Assembly (NCBI RefSeq): GCF_002879645.1
Contig: NZ_PNRE01000075.1
Span: forward strand, 1 to 64,000
Reading direction: 5' to 3'
Source: Halomonas heilongjiangensis
GTDB taxonomy: Bacteria > Pseudomonadota > Gammaproteobacteria > Pseudomonadales > Halomonadaceae
DNA length: 64,000 nt
A program made the position numbers and the translations under genes. The notes under the pieces were generated by a model. That model was not told where the DNA came from. It did no database searches and worked only from the letters and a program-made list of their open reading frames with translations. Of the stretch, positions 36,637-44,475 are shown one piece after another. The first letter of the stretch is position 1; each line of letters starts with the position of its first letter.

Positions 36637-36724
36637 GCAAGACCGTGACTAGCAATGAGAGGGAGAAACCATGGCAGGAGACTGGCGGGCCCTGCCCTGG
36701 CCGTGGCGCCTCATCAACGCCACA
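36610..36724 (-). ncRNA. Candidate Fur-controlled small regulatory RNA (RyhB/PrrF-like in design)
   Basis: The 205 bases between the LysR gene and the AEC transporter have no convincing gene, but the minus strand has a full sRNA layout. A -35 TTGACG (36754-36759) is followed at 17 bases by TACCTT, overlapped by a Fur-box (36732-36746), then about 115 transcribed bases ending in a textbook terminator at 36610-36636. The central region is pyrimidine-rich (TTTCTCCCTCTCATTGCT on the RNA strand), complementary to ribosome sites as in target-pairing seeds, and contains CATTGCT, which I also remember in RyhB. Alternative: it is the 3' end of the AEC transporter mRNA. Expression is not shown. Confidence 0.5.
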
Positions 36725-36730
36725 CCTGCA

Positions 36731-36759
36731 AAGGTAATCATTCTCATTTAGTTCGTCAA
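36731..36759 (-). promoter_or_regulatory. Promoter with overlapping Fur box upstream of the sRNA candidate
   Basis: The minus strand has TTGACG (-35), 17 bases, then TACCTT (-10; the conserved first, second and last bases agree). The 7-1-7 box TGAGAAT-G-ATTACCT matches the TGATAAT-N-ATTATCA consensus at 11 of 14 positions and covers the spacer and -10. Confidence 0.55.
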
Positions 36760-36794
36760 CACAAATGCGAATATTTTTTGTTTAAGCCCTGCCG

Positions 36795-37709
36795 CTAGCC
36801 GAGGAGCCGCAGCCACAAGGGCAGCGTCACCATGGCCAACAGGGTCTGACCGGTGATCAGCGCCGCCATCAGTTCGGCGTCGCCCCCCAGTTGACGGGCC
36901 AGGATATAGGCCGAGGTGGCGGTGGGCAGGGCGGCAAACAGCAGGGCCACGTCGCGGCTCACCGGGTCGAGTCGCAAGACCAGGGCGAGCCCCAGCACCA
37001 GGGCCGGCATCAGCACCAGCTTGATCAGGTTGGTGGCCCAGACACCGCGGTCCAGGCGGATCAGGGCGGCGGGGCGCAGTGCCACGCCCACCGCCACCAG
37101 GCCCAGTGGCAGGGCGGCGCGCCCCAGCAGTTCCACGGTGGCACCGCTCCAGCCGGGCAGGCCGATGCCGCTGAGGTTGAGGCCGATGCCGATCAGGCAG
37201 CCGAGGATCAGCGGGTTACGTACCAGCGCGGCCAGGCTACGGCCGAGGCTGGAGGGCCCCAGGGTGCCGGCGGCGATGAAGCTGGCCACGCAGAGCACAT
37301 TGACCACCGGCACCATCAGTGCCACGGCCACCGCGGCCACGGTGGCCCCGGCACCGCCATGAAGCGCCGCGGCGCCGGCCACGCCGACATAGGTGTTGAA
37401 GCGCAGGGCGCCCTGGAAGGCCGAGGTGAAGGCCGGTGGTTCGAGCCGCAGCCGGTCCCGAAGGAGCCACAACAGGGCGCCGAACAGGCTCATGGCGCCG
37501 AGCAGGGCCAGCGCCAGCCGGGCGACCGGCACCTGGCTCACGTCGGCGGTGGCCAGGGTCGAGATCAGCATGGCGGGAAACAGCAGGAAGTAGATCAGCC
37601 TTTCCAGCCGTGGCCAGAAGTCGCCACCGGGCTGGCGGGTCCAACCCAGCACGGCTCCCAGCAGGATCAGCAGGAACAGCGGCCCCAGTGCGCTTGCCAC
37701 TCCCTCCAT
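36795..37709 (-). CDS. AEC (auxin efflux carrier) family transporter
   Basis: A 304-residue membrane protein with ten hydrophobic helices and a central Asn/Gly-rich break (ALVRNPLILGCLIGIGLNLS), typical of the PIN/AEC family. The N-terminal helix GVASALGPLFLLILLGAVLG and the C-terminal FAALPTATSAYILARQLGGD with a PTA motif agree. Members export malate, malonate or other organic acids. ATG 37709 is preceded by GGGAGG. A terminator for this gene is not seen immediately after its stop; the sRNA candidate lies beyond. Confidence 0.88.
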   Translation of the reverse strand: MEGVASALGPLFLLILLGAVLGWTRQPGGDFWPRLERLIYFLLFPAMLISTLATADVSQVPVARLALALLGAMSLFGALLWLLRDRLRLEPPAFTSAFQGALRFNTYVGVAGAAALHGGAGATVAAVAVALMVPVVNVLCVASFIAAGTLGPSSLGRSLAALVRNPLILGCLIGIGLNLSGIGLPGWSGATVELLGRAALPLGLVAVGVALRPAALIRLDRGVWATNLIKLVLMPALVLGLALVLRLDPVSRDVALLFAALPTATSAYILARQLGGDAELMAALITGQTLLAMVTLPLWLRLLG

Positions 37710-37820
37710 GAACGCCTCCCTCGTCGTGCCGCCCTGCGACATCCTTGCACAGTCGACTCAGGGCAAATGCTGATAAGCTTACCCGCATCCTGCCCCCTCT
37801 GGAGTGCTTCTTTCGCCGCC

Positions 37821-38333
37821 ATGCCCCACCACCCGCCGATGGAAACCGGTGTCTCGCGTTCCCCGCTGCTGCGCCTGCTGATGCTGGTGACACTGGGGGT
37901 CATCGCCGTGGCGCTCTGGTACCTGACCAGCTACAGTCTTCGCGGTGGCGGCGAGGTGCGCTGGTTTGCCCCCGAGGCCCCTTGCGACTTGCATGTCGGC
38001 GCCTGCGCGGCGACCCTTGATCGGGGCGTCAGCCTCACGCTCGAGGCCGACGTCGCCGGGCGGATTCGGGCGCTGGAGCCCCTGCCCCTGGTCGTGACCC
38101 TCGAGGGCCTCGAGGCCGAAACGGCACGGGTCGAGTTCGTCGGCCGCGACATGGACATGGGGCTGCATCGCTTCCCGCTCACCCGCGGTGCCGACGGCGT
38201 CTTCCGCGGCGAGGGCCAGGTGGCGATCTGTACCGAGTCGGTCATGCCGTGGCGGGCGCGGGTGGTAGTGGAGACCTCCCGGGGAAGCCTGGGGAGCTGG
38301 TTCGATTTCGATGTGGAGCGACACACACCATGA
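37821..38333 (+). CDS. Membrane-anchored periplasmic protein paired with SCO1, unknown
   Basis: A 170-residue protein with one N-terminal transmembrane helix (about 15-38, LLRLLMLVTLGVIAVALWYL) and a periplasmic domain of beta character. Conspicuous residues are CDLHVGACAATL near residues 55-66 and RDMDMGLHRFPLTRGADGVF near 112-131, with a Cys at about 141. A Met/His/Cys set like this could bind copper. Its stop overlaps the SCO1 start by four bases, so the products probably cooperate in cytochrome oxidase copper assembly. ATG 37839 is a possible shorter start. No family name is claimed. Confidence 0.6.
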   Translation: MPHHPPMETGVSRSPLLRLLMLVTLGVIAVALWYLTSYSLRGGGEVRWFAPEAPCDLHVGACAATLDRGVSLTLEADVAGRIRALEPLPLVVTLEGLEAETARVEFVGRDMDMGLHRFPLTRGADGVFRGEGQVAICTESVMPWRARVVVETSRGSLGSWFDFDVERHTP

Positions 38334-38926
38334 AGCGACAGGGGATCTGGGTGGGGCTGGCCGTGATCGTGATGGCGACCGCCCTCGGCGGTTATGCCTG
38401 GTACCAGCAGCAGGTGGCCGGTGGCACGGGCCACGGGGCGCAGGGCGGCCCGGTGGAGCTCTCCTCGACCCATGGCGACTTCTCGCTCTCCCGGCTCGAC
38501 GACGATCAGCTGGCGATCCTCTTCTTCGGGTACACCTACTGCCCCGACGTCTGTCCCATGAGCATGGCAGTGGTGCGCCAGGCGCTGGCCGAGCTCGACG
38601 ACGAAAGCCGCGAGCGGGTGGTGCCGGTGTTGATCTCGGTGGACCCCGAGCGCGATACCCTGGAACGGTTGGCCGAGTACACCGGCTATTTCGGCGATGC
38701 CTTCATCGGCGCCACCGGCAGTGAGGCGCAGCTCGAGGAGATCGCCGAGCGCTACGGCGTGGTCTGGCGCCGCGTGGAGACGCCGGAATCGGCGATGGAG
38801 TACACCATCGACCACAGCTCGTCGCTCTACCTGGTCGACCGGGAGGGGCGAATCCAGAAGCGAGTGCTCTATTCGCCCGCCCCCCATGCGCTGATCTCGG
38901 CGCTGGAGAGCGAGCTGGGGGGCTGA
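38330..38926 (+). CDS. SCO1/SenC family copper chaperone
   Basis: A 198-residue thioredoxin-fold protein anchored by an N-terminal helix. The copper ligands are clear: C71 and C75 in YTYCPDVCPMSM and H162 in TIDHSSSLYL. VLISVDPERDTLERLAEYT is the family's second signature. SCO proteins deliver copper to, or reduce, the CuA site of cytochrome c oxidase. The start overlaps the previous gene by four bases. Cytochrome oxidase structural genes are not adjacent. Confidence 0.93.
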   Translation: MKRQGIWVGLAVIVMATALGGYAWYQQQVAGGTGHGAQGGPVELSSTHGDFSLSRLDDDQLAILFFGYTYCPDVCPMSMAVVRQALAELDDESRERVVPVLISVDPERDTLERLAEYTGYFGDAFIGATGSEAQLEEIAERYGVVWRRVETPESAMEYTIDHSSSLYLVDREGRIQKRVLYSPAPHALISALESELGG

Positions 38927-38939
38927 CGCCGATCGGTAG

Positions 38940-39989
38940 TCACGCCTCCGGGGATTGTGCCAGTCGATCGATCATGCCCATCAGGGCGCGTGTCTGGGTG
39001 CCCTCGCGGGTGTCGTGCAGCGGATCCAGCTGCCAGGTGCTTTCGGCGAACCCCCACCAGTCCCAGCAGCCCTGGGGATTGGCCAGGCTGGTATCCGCCT
39101 GGGGGTAGAGGATCACGCGACGATTGGTGGCCGCCCACTCGTTGAGCCCGCTGTGACGCACGAAGGCGTCGCCGATCTGTCCGGCGCCCATGGTGCAGCC
39201 GTGCAGCACCACGGTCAGCCCGCAGTCACCCTCCTCGCATCCCTCGGGCACGAACAGATAGCCCGCTTCGTCGAATCCCTTGCCGTCGAGGAACGGGGCC
39301 TGGGTAAAGCGCGTCAGGTGGTCGAGGGGGGCCGTTTCGGCCGGCGGGTCGAGTGCGCCATGCAGCCAGCCCAATGCCTCGCCGGCGATGTCCAGGCCAC
39401 AGGCCAGCAGGTGGGTACCGCCCCCGGCGCGGCAGCCGGCAAGGATATCGACGGGGGTCTCCTCTCGGGTGGCCACGGGCCAACCGTGGCCGATAGCCTC
39501 GCTCTCGGTCAGTTGGAGCTGCTCCTCGGGGCTCTCCAGCCAGCCCTGCATCTGCTCGGCCAGGGCACGCCCCAGGGCCGGCGACACGGTATCGTCCTCG
39601 GTGCCATGCCAGATGAACACCCGCAGTCGCGCCAGTGCCTGGGGGTCGCCCACCAGGCCGCGCTCCACGTACTCCCGATGGCGGTTGGCCAGTTCGTCCA
39701 GCTCCGGGGCGCCCAGCCGCGTTGTCATGCATTGTCCGAGCGCGAGACGCAAGGCCCCCTGGGCGCAGGACCAAGGGCCGGCGCCCAGCACGGCGAGGCC
39801 GGCGAAACGCTCCGGCCAGGCCACCGCCAGCTGGGTGGCCATGTAGCCGCCGGAGGAGACGCCGACCACGCTGATGTCGTCGGCGGCGATGCCCAGTCGG
39901 GGTAGCTCGGGGAGCCGCTCGGCGGCCGCAGGGGCGACCGCCAGCCCTGCCAGAACGAGGCCGGCGGCGACAGAGACAAGGAGGTTCAT
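38940..39989 (-). CDS. PHB-depolymerase-like secreted esterase
   Basis: A 349-residue alpha/beta hydrolase with a signal peptide (residues 1-23, ending PAAAE). The lipase box [11 protein letters not shown] gives Ser45, very close to the N-terminus, followed by an HGTEDDTVS Asp and a GHGWPVA His, and a C-terminal [20 protein letters not shown] repeat unit. The layout, with the nucleophile near the mature N-terminus, is that of periplasmic or extracellular poly(3-hydroxybutyrate) depolymerase-like enzymes. Halomonads store PHB, so the function is plausible. It ends 14 bases from the SCO1 gene on the other strand. Confidence 0.82.
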   Translation of the reverse strand: MNLLVSVAAGLVLAGLAVAPAAAERLPELPRLGIAADDISVVGVSSGGYMATQLAVAWPERFAGLAVLGAGPWSCAQGALRLALGQCMTTRLGAPELDELANRHREYVERGLVGDPQALARLRVFIWHGTEDDTVSPALGRALAEQMQGWLESPEEQLQLTESEAIGHGWPVATREETPVDILAGCRAGGGTHLLACGLDIAGEALGWLHGALDPPAETAPLDHLTRFTQAPFLDGKGFDEAGYLFVPEGCEEGDCGLTVVLHGCTMGAGQIGDAFVRHSGLNEWAATNRRVILYPQADTSLANPQGCWDWWGFAESTWQLDPLHDTREGTQTRALMGMIDRLAQSPEA

Positions 39990-39998
39990 GGTCGGTGG

Positions 39999-40685
39999 TC
40001 AGTCGGCGTCAACGCCGAGCAGCTCGACCTTGAAGATCAGCGTCTCGTGGGGGCCGATGGGGCCCTGGCCCTGGGCGCCATAGGCCAGCTCGGCGGGGAT
40101 GACGATCTCCCAGGTGTCACCGACGCTCATCAGCTGCAACGCCTCCTGCCAGCCCTCGATCACCTGGCCGACCCGGAAGCTGACCGGCTCGCCGCGCTCG
40201 TAGGAGCTGTCGAAGACGGTACCGTCGATCAGGGTGCCCTCGTAGTGCACCTCGACGCTGGACTCGGGGCCAGGAGAGGCGCCGTCGCCGGATTCCAGCA
40301 CCTTGTACTGCAGGCCGGACTCCGTGACCTCGACGTCCTCTTCCTCGGCGTTGGTGGCCAGGAAGGCTTCGCCGTCGGCGCGGTTGGCTTCGGCCAGCTG
40401 CTCGGCCTCGGCCTCGCGGGCGGCCATGGCCTCCTGCTGGAAGCGCATCAGGGCCTCGGCCATCTCCTCGTCGCTCATGGCCAGTTCACCGCCTTCGAAG
40501 ACGTCGCGAATGGCCTGGGTGAAGGCGTCGACGTTCAGGTCCTCGACGTCCTGCTGAATGCTCTGGCCCAGGGTCACGCCCAGGCTGTAGCCCAGGCGCT
40601 CGTCGTCGGTTTCCGGTGTCGCCAGCGCCAGGGGGGCGGCGCCCAGGAGGGCGGTCAGGGAGGCGGTGGTCAGCAGTCTCTTCAT
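39999..40685 (-). CDS. FKBP-type peptidyl-prolyl cis-trans isomerase (FkpA/Mip-like)
   Basis: A 228-residue periplasmic protein with a signal peptide (MKRLLTTASLTALLGAAPLA). The N-terminal dimerisation region (about 22-110) is helical and Glu/Ala-rich, as in Mip/FkpA. The FKBP domain (about 120-226) has SSVEVHYEGTLIDGTVFDSS, VGQVIEGWQEALQLMSVGDT and IPAELAYGAQGQGPIGPHET. It assists folding of envelope proteins. The gene is 9 bases ahead of the esterase gene on the same strand and probably co-transcribed. A poly-G tract lies 120 bases upstream. Confidence 0.92.
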   Translation of the reverse strand: MKRLLTTASLTALLGAAPLALATPETDDERLGYSLGVTLGQSIQQDVEDLNVDAFTQAIRDVFEGGELAMSDEEMAEALMRFQQEAMAAREAEAEQLAEANRADGEAFLATNAEEEDVEVTESGLQYKVLESGDGASPGPESSVEVHYEGTLIDGTVFDSSYERGEPVSFRVGQVIEGWQEALQLMSVGDTWEIVIPAELAYGAQGQGPIGPHETLIFKVELLGVDAD

Positions 40686-40804
40686 CGGCAAGCCTTGTGG
40701 TCCGGGCGCCGCGGCGCCAGTGCATGGAAACCATGGGACTGTAACAGGGCCGGGCCGGTTCCGCACCAGAGACCGGCGCGGTGCGGGAAGCCGGCCCGGG
40801 AGGC

Positions 40805-40816
40805 GGGGGGGGGGGG
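40805..40816. repeat. 12-base poly-G tract between fkpA-like gene and teaD
   Basis: Twelve consecutive G bases directly adjoin the teaD stop codon and sit about 120 bases upstream of the FKBP gene start. Length changes here could alter promoter spacing for that gene or the 3' end of teaD mRNA. Confidence 0.9.
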
Positions 40817-41260
40817 TCAGACGACCAGCGTGGGGCAGTGGGCGGAGCCCGCGACCCGCTGGGCCACGCTGCCCAGCAGCATGCTCTTCTCGCCGTTGGT
40901 GCCCTGGGAGCCGATCACGATCAGGTCGCACTCGCGCTTGCGCGCGAAGCGCACGATGGTGCGCGAGGGGCGGCCGCCCTTGACGAAGGCGCGCAGCCTG
41001 GTCGGCTCGGCCCCCAGCGCCAGGGCTTCGCCCTTGGCATGCACGGCGATCTCGGTGGCGTACTCCTTGAGGGCGTCGTCGGGGATGTCCAGCTTGTCGG
41101 GCCGGACCATGGAGAGCGAGGCCTCCAGCAGGCTGTGGTGCTTGAAGACGCAGAGGATGTAGAGCTCGGCGCCGGTCAGCATCTGCAGCCCCACGGCCTT
41201 TTCCAGGGCCTTCAGCGCCCCCTTCGAGCCGTCCACCGGTATCAGTATCCGATTGAACAT
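40817..41260 (-). CDS. teaD: UspA-family ATP-binding protein of the ectoine TRAP transporter
   Basis: A 147-residue universal stress protein with the ATP-binding glycine motif [20 protein letters not shown] and N-terminal [18 protein letters not shown]. It is the last gene of the teaABCD set, as in H. elongata, where TeaD negatively regulates TeaABC activity and binds ATP. ATG 41260 is chosen because AGGAG is 9 bases upstream; ATG 41269 would have the site directly on it. The stop codon abuts a run of 12 C (12 G on the plus strand). Confidence 0.9.
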   Translation of the reverse strand: MFNRILIPVDGSKGALKALEKAVGLQMLTGAELYILCVFKHHSLLEASLSMVRPDKLDIPDDALKEYATEIAVHAKGEALALGAEPTRLRAFVKGGRPSRTIVRFARKRECDLIVIGSQGTNGEKSMLLGSVAQRVAGSAHCPTLVV

Positions 41261-41299
41261 CGTTGCCATCTCCTGGGGTCAGTGGGTCTGGACAGTGGC

Positions 41300-42583
41300 T
41301 CAGCGGAAGGCCAGGTCACGCAGGAACAGCGCGATCTGCGGGAAGATGATGATGAGAGCGGCCGCCAGCACCAGCATGAAGACGAAGGGGGGCGTGCCGC
41401 GGATCACTTCCCAGTAGGGTCGCTTGAAGATGGCGATGGCGGTGAAGATGTCGCAGCCGAAGGGCGGGGTCGCCGAGCCGATCGCCACCTGCAGGGTGAT
41501 CAGCACGCCCACCAGCACCGGGTCGAGTCCGGAGGCGGCGATGGCCGGGGCGAAGATCGGCGTCAGCACCAGGATCACCACAATGGGGTCGACGAACATG
41601 CAGGCGACGAAGAAGGCCACCGAGATGGCGACCAGCACGCCGATCGGCCCGGCCTCGTTGATGCCGAAGGCGGCAAGGAGCGTCTGCGGGATCTGGGCGA
41701 AGGAGATGATCCACGAGAAGCCGTTGCCGACGGCCACCAGGATGAACACCACCGCAGTGATCAGGCCGGTCGACTTGGCGATGGTGTAGATGTGGTGAAG
41801 CTTCAGCGAGCGGAAGACCACGAACTCGAGCAGCACCGCATAGAGCACGCAGGCCGCCGCGGCCTCGGTGGGGCTGAAGACGCCGCCGTAGATGCCGCCG
41901 ACGATCAGCACCGGGAAGCCCAGCGGCCAGAGGGCGTCGCGCACCGCCAGGCCCCGCGTCTTCCAGCTGGAACGCGGCTCGGTGGGCACGTCCTTGACGA
42001 TGGCGTAGATCACGCAGTAGACCGAGAACAGGGCCAGGATCAGCAGCCCCGGGCCGATGCCGGCGATGAACAGCTCGCCGATGGAGGTGCCGGAGATGAC
42101 CCCGTAGATGATCATGCCGATGCTCGGCGGGATCAGGAAGGCGATGTCGCTGGAGTTGATGATCAGCGCCAGGGTGAAGGGGTCCTTGTAGCCGGCCTTG
42201 AGCATACGGGGCCGCAGCGGCGAGCCGACCGCCACCACCGTGGCCTGGGTCGAGCCCGAGACCGCGCCGAACAGCGTGCAGGAGGCCGCGGTACTGACCG
42301 CCAGCCCGCCCTTGATGTGGCCGACGAAGGCCATCACCATGTTGATCAGGCGGTTGGCCGACTGGCCGCGGGTCATGATGTCGGCGGCCAGGATGAACAG
42401 CGGTACGGCGATCAGCGCCGTGGGGCGAATACCGCCCATCATTTGCTGGATCAGGGTTTCCATCTGGCCGAAACCGCCGAAGGTCATGTAGAAGCCGACG
42501 AAGGCCGCGGTGGCCAGGGGGATCATCATCGGGAAGCCCAGCAGCAGCAGCACGATCATGATGGAGACGATGATGGTTGTCAT
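41300..42583 (-). CDS. teaC: Ectoine TRAP transporter large permease (DctM type)
   Basis: A 427-residue protein with about twelve helices and the DctM signatures FPMMIPLATAAFVGFYMTFG, PSIGMIIYGVISGTSIGELF, VFSPTEAAAACVLYAVLLEF and TPIFAPAIAASGLDPVLVG. It forms the sodium-coupled transport path for ectoine and hydroxyectoine together with TeaB. It lies 24 bases after the teaB stop and 39 before teaD, consistent with one operon. The name relies on operon order and the strong TeaA match. Confidence 0.93.
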   Translation of the reverse strand: MTTIIVSIMIVLLLLGFPMMIPLATAAFVGFYMTFGGFGQMETLIQQMMGGIRPTALIAVPLFILAADIMTRGQSANRLINMVMAFVGHIKGGLAVSTAASCTLFGAVSGSTQATVVAVGSPLRPRMLKAGYKDPFTLALIINSSDIAFLIPPSIGMIIYGVISGTSIGELFIAGIGPGLLILALFSVYCVIYAIVKDVPTEPRSSWKTRGLAVRDALWPLGFPVLIVGGIYGGVFSPTEAAAACVLYAVLLEFVVFRSLKLHHIYTIAKSTGLITAVVFILVAVGNGFSWIISFAQIPQTLLAAFGINEAGPIGVLVAISVAFFVACMFVDPIVVILVLTPIFAPAIAASGLDPVLVGVLITLQVAIGSATPPFGCDIFTAIAIFKRPYWEVIRGTPPFVFMLVLAAALIIIFPQIALFLRDLAFR

Positions 42584-42607
42584 GGGGGATTCCTCGCGTG
42601 CCCTGCG

Positions 42608-43186
42608 TCAGACTTCCGTTTCCGTGTCCTTGTAGCCATCGACCACATGGGTCGACAGGTAGACGTCACGGGAGGTGAGGTTCTTGATGGCGGTCAGCAG
42701 GTACTGGATGCCGGTGATGGTGAAGCCCACCGGAACCCAGAGGTACATGATCCACACCGGGATGCTCAGCGACGGCAGCACCCGACCGCGGCCGTAGATG
42801 GTGAGGATATAGCCGATCGAGTAGTAGCAGAGCACGAACATCACCAGGGCGGTGAACAGGCAGATGAAGATCATCAGCCAGCGGCGCCCGCCGGTGGGCA
42901 GGGCATCGTAGATCGCCGACATGCGGATGTGTCGCCCATGGCGCGCCGCATAGCCGATGCCGGCGAAGGTCACCATCACGATCAGGATGCGGTTGACTTC
43001 CTCGGAGAAGTGCAGACTCTCGCCGAACACGAAGCGGCCGATGACGTTGGCGATGGTATTGATCGCCATGAGGATAATCCCCATGGCCAGGATCACCGCC
43101 TCGATCTTGCTGATCCAGGTATCGATCGGCCCCAGGGGGCCGGGAAGCGTCGACCGGTAGTTCTTTTCGGATTCTTCTTCAGTCAT
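42608..43186 (-). CDS. teaB: Ectoine TRAP transporter small permease (DctQ type)
   Basis: A 192-residue protein with four transmembrane helices and typical DctQ residues: NVIGRFVFGESLHFSEEVNR after helix 1 and ARHGRHIRMSAIYDALPTGG before helix 3. The N-terminal acidic stretch is cytoplasmic. ATG 43186 has AGGAGT upstream; the in-frame extension to 43255 is ignored. The gene is 182 bases after teaA, and that spacer contains a 17-bp perfect stem. Confidence 0.92.
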   Translation of the reverse strand: MTEEESEKNYRSTLPGPLGPIDTWISKIEAVILAMGIILMAINTIANVIGRFVFGESLHFSEEVNRILIVMVTFAGIGYAARHGRHIRMSAIYDALPTGGRRWLMIFICLFTALVMFVLCYYSIGYILTIYGRGRVLPSLSIPVWIMYLWVPVGFTITGIQYLLTAIKNLTSRDVYLSTHVVDGYKDTETEV

Positions 43187-43306
43187 GTGACCAGACTCCT
43201 GAGGGTCTTCCCCGAGAGAAGGGGTGTCGCCTTGCTCGTTCTCAAGCGTACGCAACGGGTGGCCGGACCCGTGGCCAGAGCTTCAACGCTGATTGGCCGG
43301 GGCCCA

Positions 43307-43344
43307 ACGCCAAGGGGGCAGCCGGACGGCTGCCCCCTTGGCGT
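43307..43344 (-). terminator. 17-bp perfect stem-loop between teaA and teaB
   Basis: ACGCCAAGGGGGCAGCC pairs perfectly with its complement across a 4-base loop, starting 25 bases after the teaA stop. There is no U-tract on the operon strand, so it probably acts as a stabilising 3' stem or partial terminator, lowering teaBCD relative to teaA. Confidence 0.8.
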
Positions 43345-43368
43345 GCTTGCGGCGAGCGGCCCGGAGGC

Positions 43369-44385
43369 TTACTCGCCGTCAACGGCTTCCAGGTCGGCCT
43401 TGAACTGGTCGAGCAGTTCCTGGCCGCGCTCGCCGGTCATCTCGAGGAATTCTTCCTCGACCTGCGGGGCACGCTCACGGAAGGCCTGGATCTCCTCCTC
43501 GGTCAGGCGCGTCACGGTGACCTCGTCGGAAGCCTCCTGGATCTTGGCCAGGGACTCCTCGGCCAGGCCCTGGATGTGCTGGATGGTGTGGTCGTAGGCC
43601 GCATCGGCGGCATCACGCACCAGCTGCTGGTCTTCCTCGGAGAGGCCGTCGAAGAAGTCCTGGTTGGCCATCATGGCGGTGGTAAACCAGCCGTGGCCGG
43701 TGAACACCAGGTGCGGGGAGACCTCGTAGAGGCCACCCGATTCGATCCAGAAGATCGGGTTCTCCTGGCCCTGGATGATGTTGGTCTGCAGGCCACCGTA
43801 GACCTCGCCCCAGGGCAGTGGCGTCGGGCTGGCACCGAAGGCGCGGTAGGTCGCGGCGAGCAGCGGGTTGGTCATGGTGCGGATGTTCTTGCCGCGCAGA
43901 TCCTCCGGGGTGCGAATCGGCTCGTCGACGGTGATGACCATCTCGCCTTCCGGGTACATCTTCAGCAGTTCGAGACCCTGCTCGGCGTAGAGCTCCGGGA
44001 ACATCTCGTTGATGGCCACGCTCTCGTCGAAGAACTTGAGGACGGTTTCCTCGTCGGTCGGCAGCAGGTAGGGAATGAAGAAGATCTGCGCCTCGGGAAT
44101 CAGCGCGCCGGTGAAGCCGGGGGACTGGTTGACGAACTGCAGGATGCCGGCCTGGGTCTGCTCCATGAAGTCATCCGACTCGCCGAGCTCGCCGAAACGG
44201 TAGACCTGAACCGTATGGTCGGAGTTTTCCTCGATATACTCCTTGAAGGCGACCGCAAACACGTCCTGAACGTCACCTTCGAATTCCTCATGGGCATAGC
44301 GCCACTCGGCGGAATAGGCTGCGGCGGACATGCCGAACAGCAGCGCGCCGACAGAGGCCGTGGTCAACAGCTTGGTTGCCTTCAT
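43369..44385 (-). CDS. teaA: Ectoine/hydroxyectoine TRAP substrate-binding protein
   Basis: A 338-residue periplasmic DctP-type protein with a signal peptide (cleavage near AAAYSA). From memory it is closely similar to TeaA of Halomonas elongata over its length: EWRYAHEEFEGDVQDVFAVA at the mature start, LQFVNQSPGFTGALIP, RTMTNPLLAATYRAFGASPT and GQENPIFWIESGGLYEVSP. The Asn and Trp in NPIFW, and the Arg in RTMTNP, correspond to ligand contacts. GAGGGGAA stands ahead of the ATG. The gene heads an operon that in H. elongata is induced by osmotic stress. Confidence 0.95.
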   Translation of the reverse strand: MKATKLLTTASVGALLFGMSAAAYSAEWRYAHEEFEGDVQDVFAVAFKEYIEENSDHTVQVYRFGELGESDDFMEQTQAGILQFVNQSPGFTGALIPEAQIFFIPYLLPTDEETVLKFFDESVAINEMFPELYAEQGLELLKMYPEGEMVITVDEPIRTPEDLRGKNIRTMTNPLLAATYRAFGASPTPLPWGEVYGGLQTNIIQGQENPIFWIESGGLYEVSPHLVFTGHGWFTTAMMANQDFFDGLSEEDQQLVRDAADAAYDHTIQHIQGLAEESLAKIQEASDEVTVTRLTEEEIQAFRERAPQVEEEFLEMTGERGQELLDQFKADLEAVDGE

Positions 44386-44475
44386 TCTTGTGTTCCCCTC
44401 GCGGTTGGACTGGTCAAGATCGGGTGATATTGCCAGGTAACGAGCAGGTAAAAATCCTGCACGGTTAGTTTCAGG

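Noticed and set aside
36671..36751. A 26-codon ORF on the plus strand (ATG 36671) with a good ribosome site GAGGGAG
   Set aside because: It is short, has no plus-strand terminator, and its apparent ribosome site is explained as the complement of the pyrimidine-rich segment of the minus-strand RNA candidate; still worth remembering as an alternative.
40781..43597. A 938-codon plus-strand frame across the tea operon
   Set aside because: Composition is dominated by Asp, His, Gly and Gln, typical of a shadow frame; teaD, teaC and teaB on the minus strand are clear.
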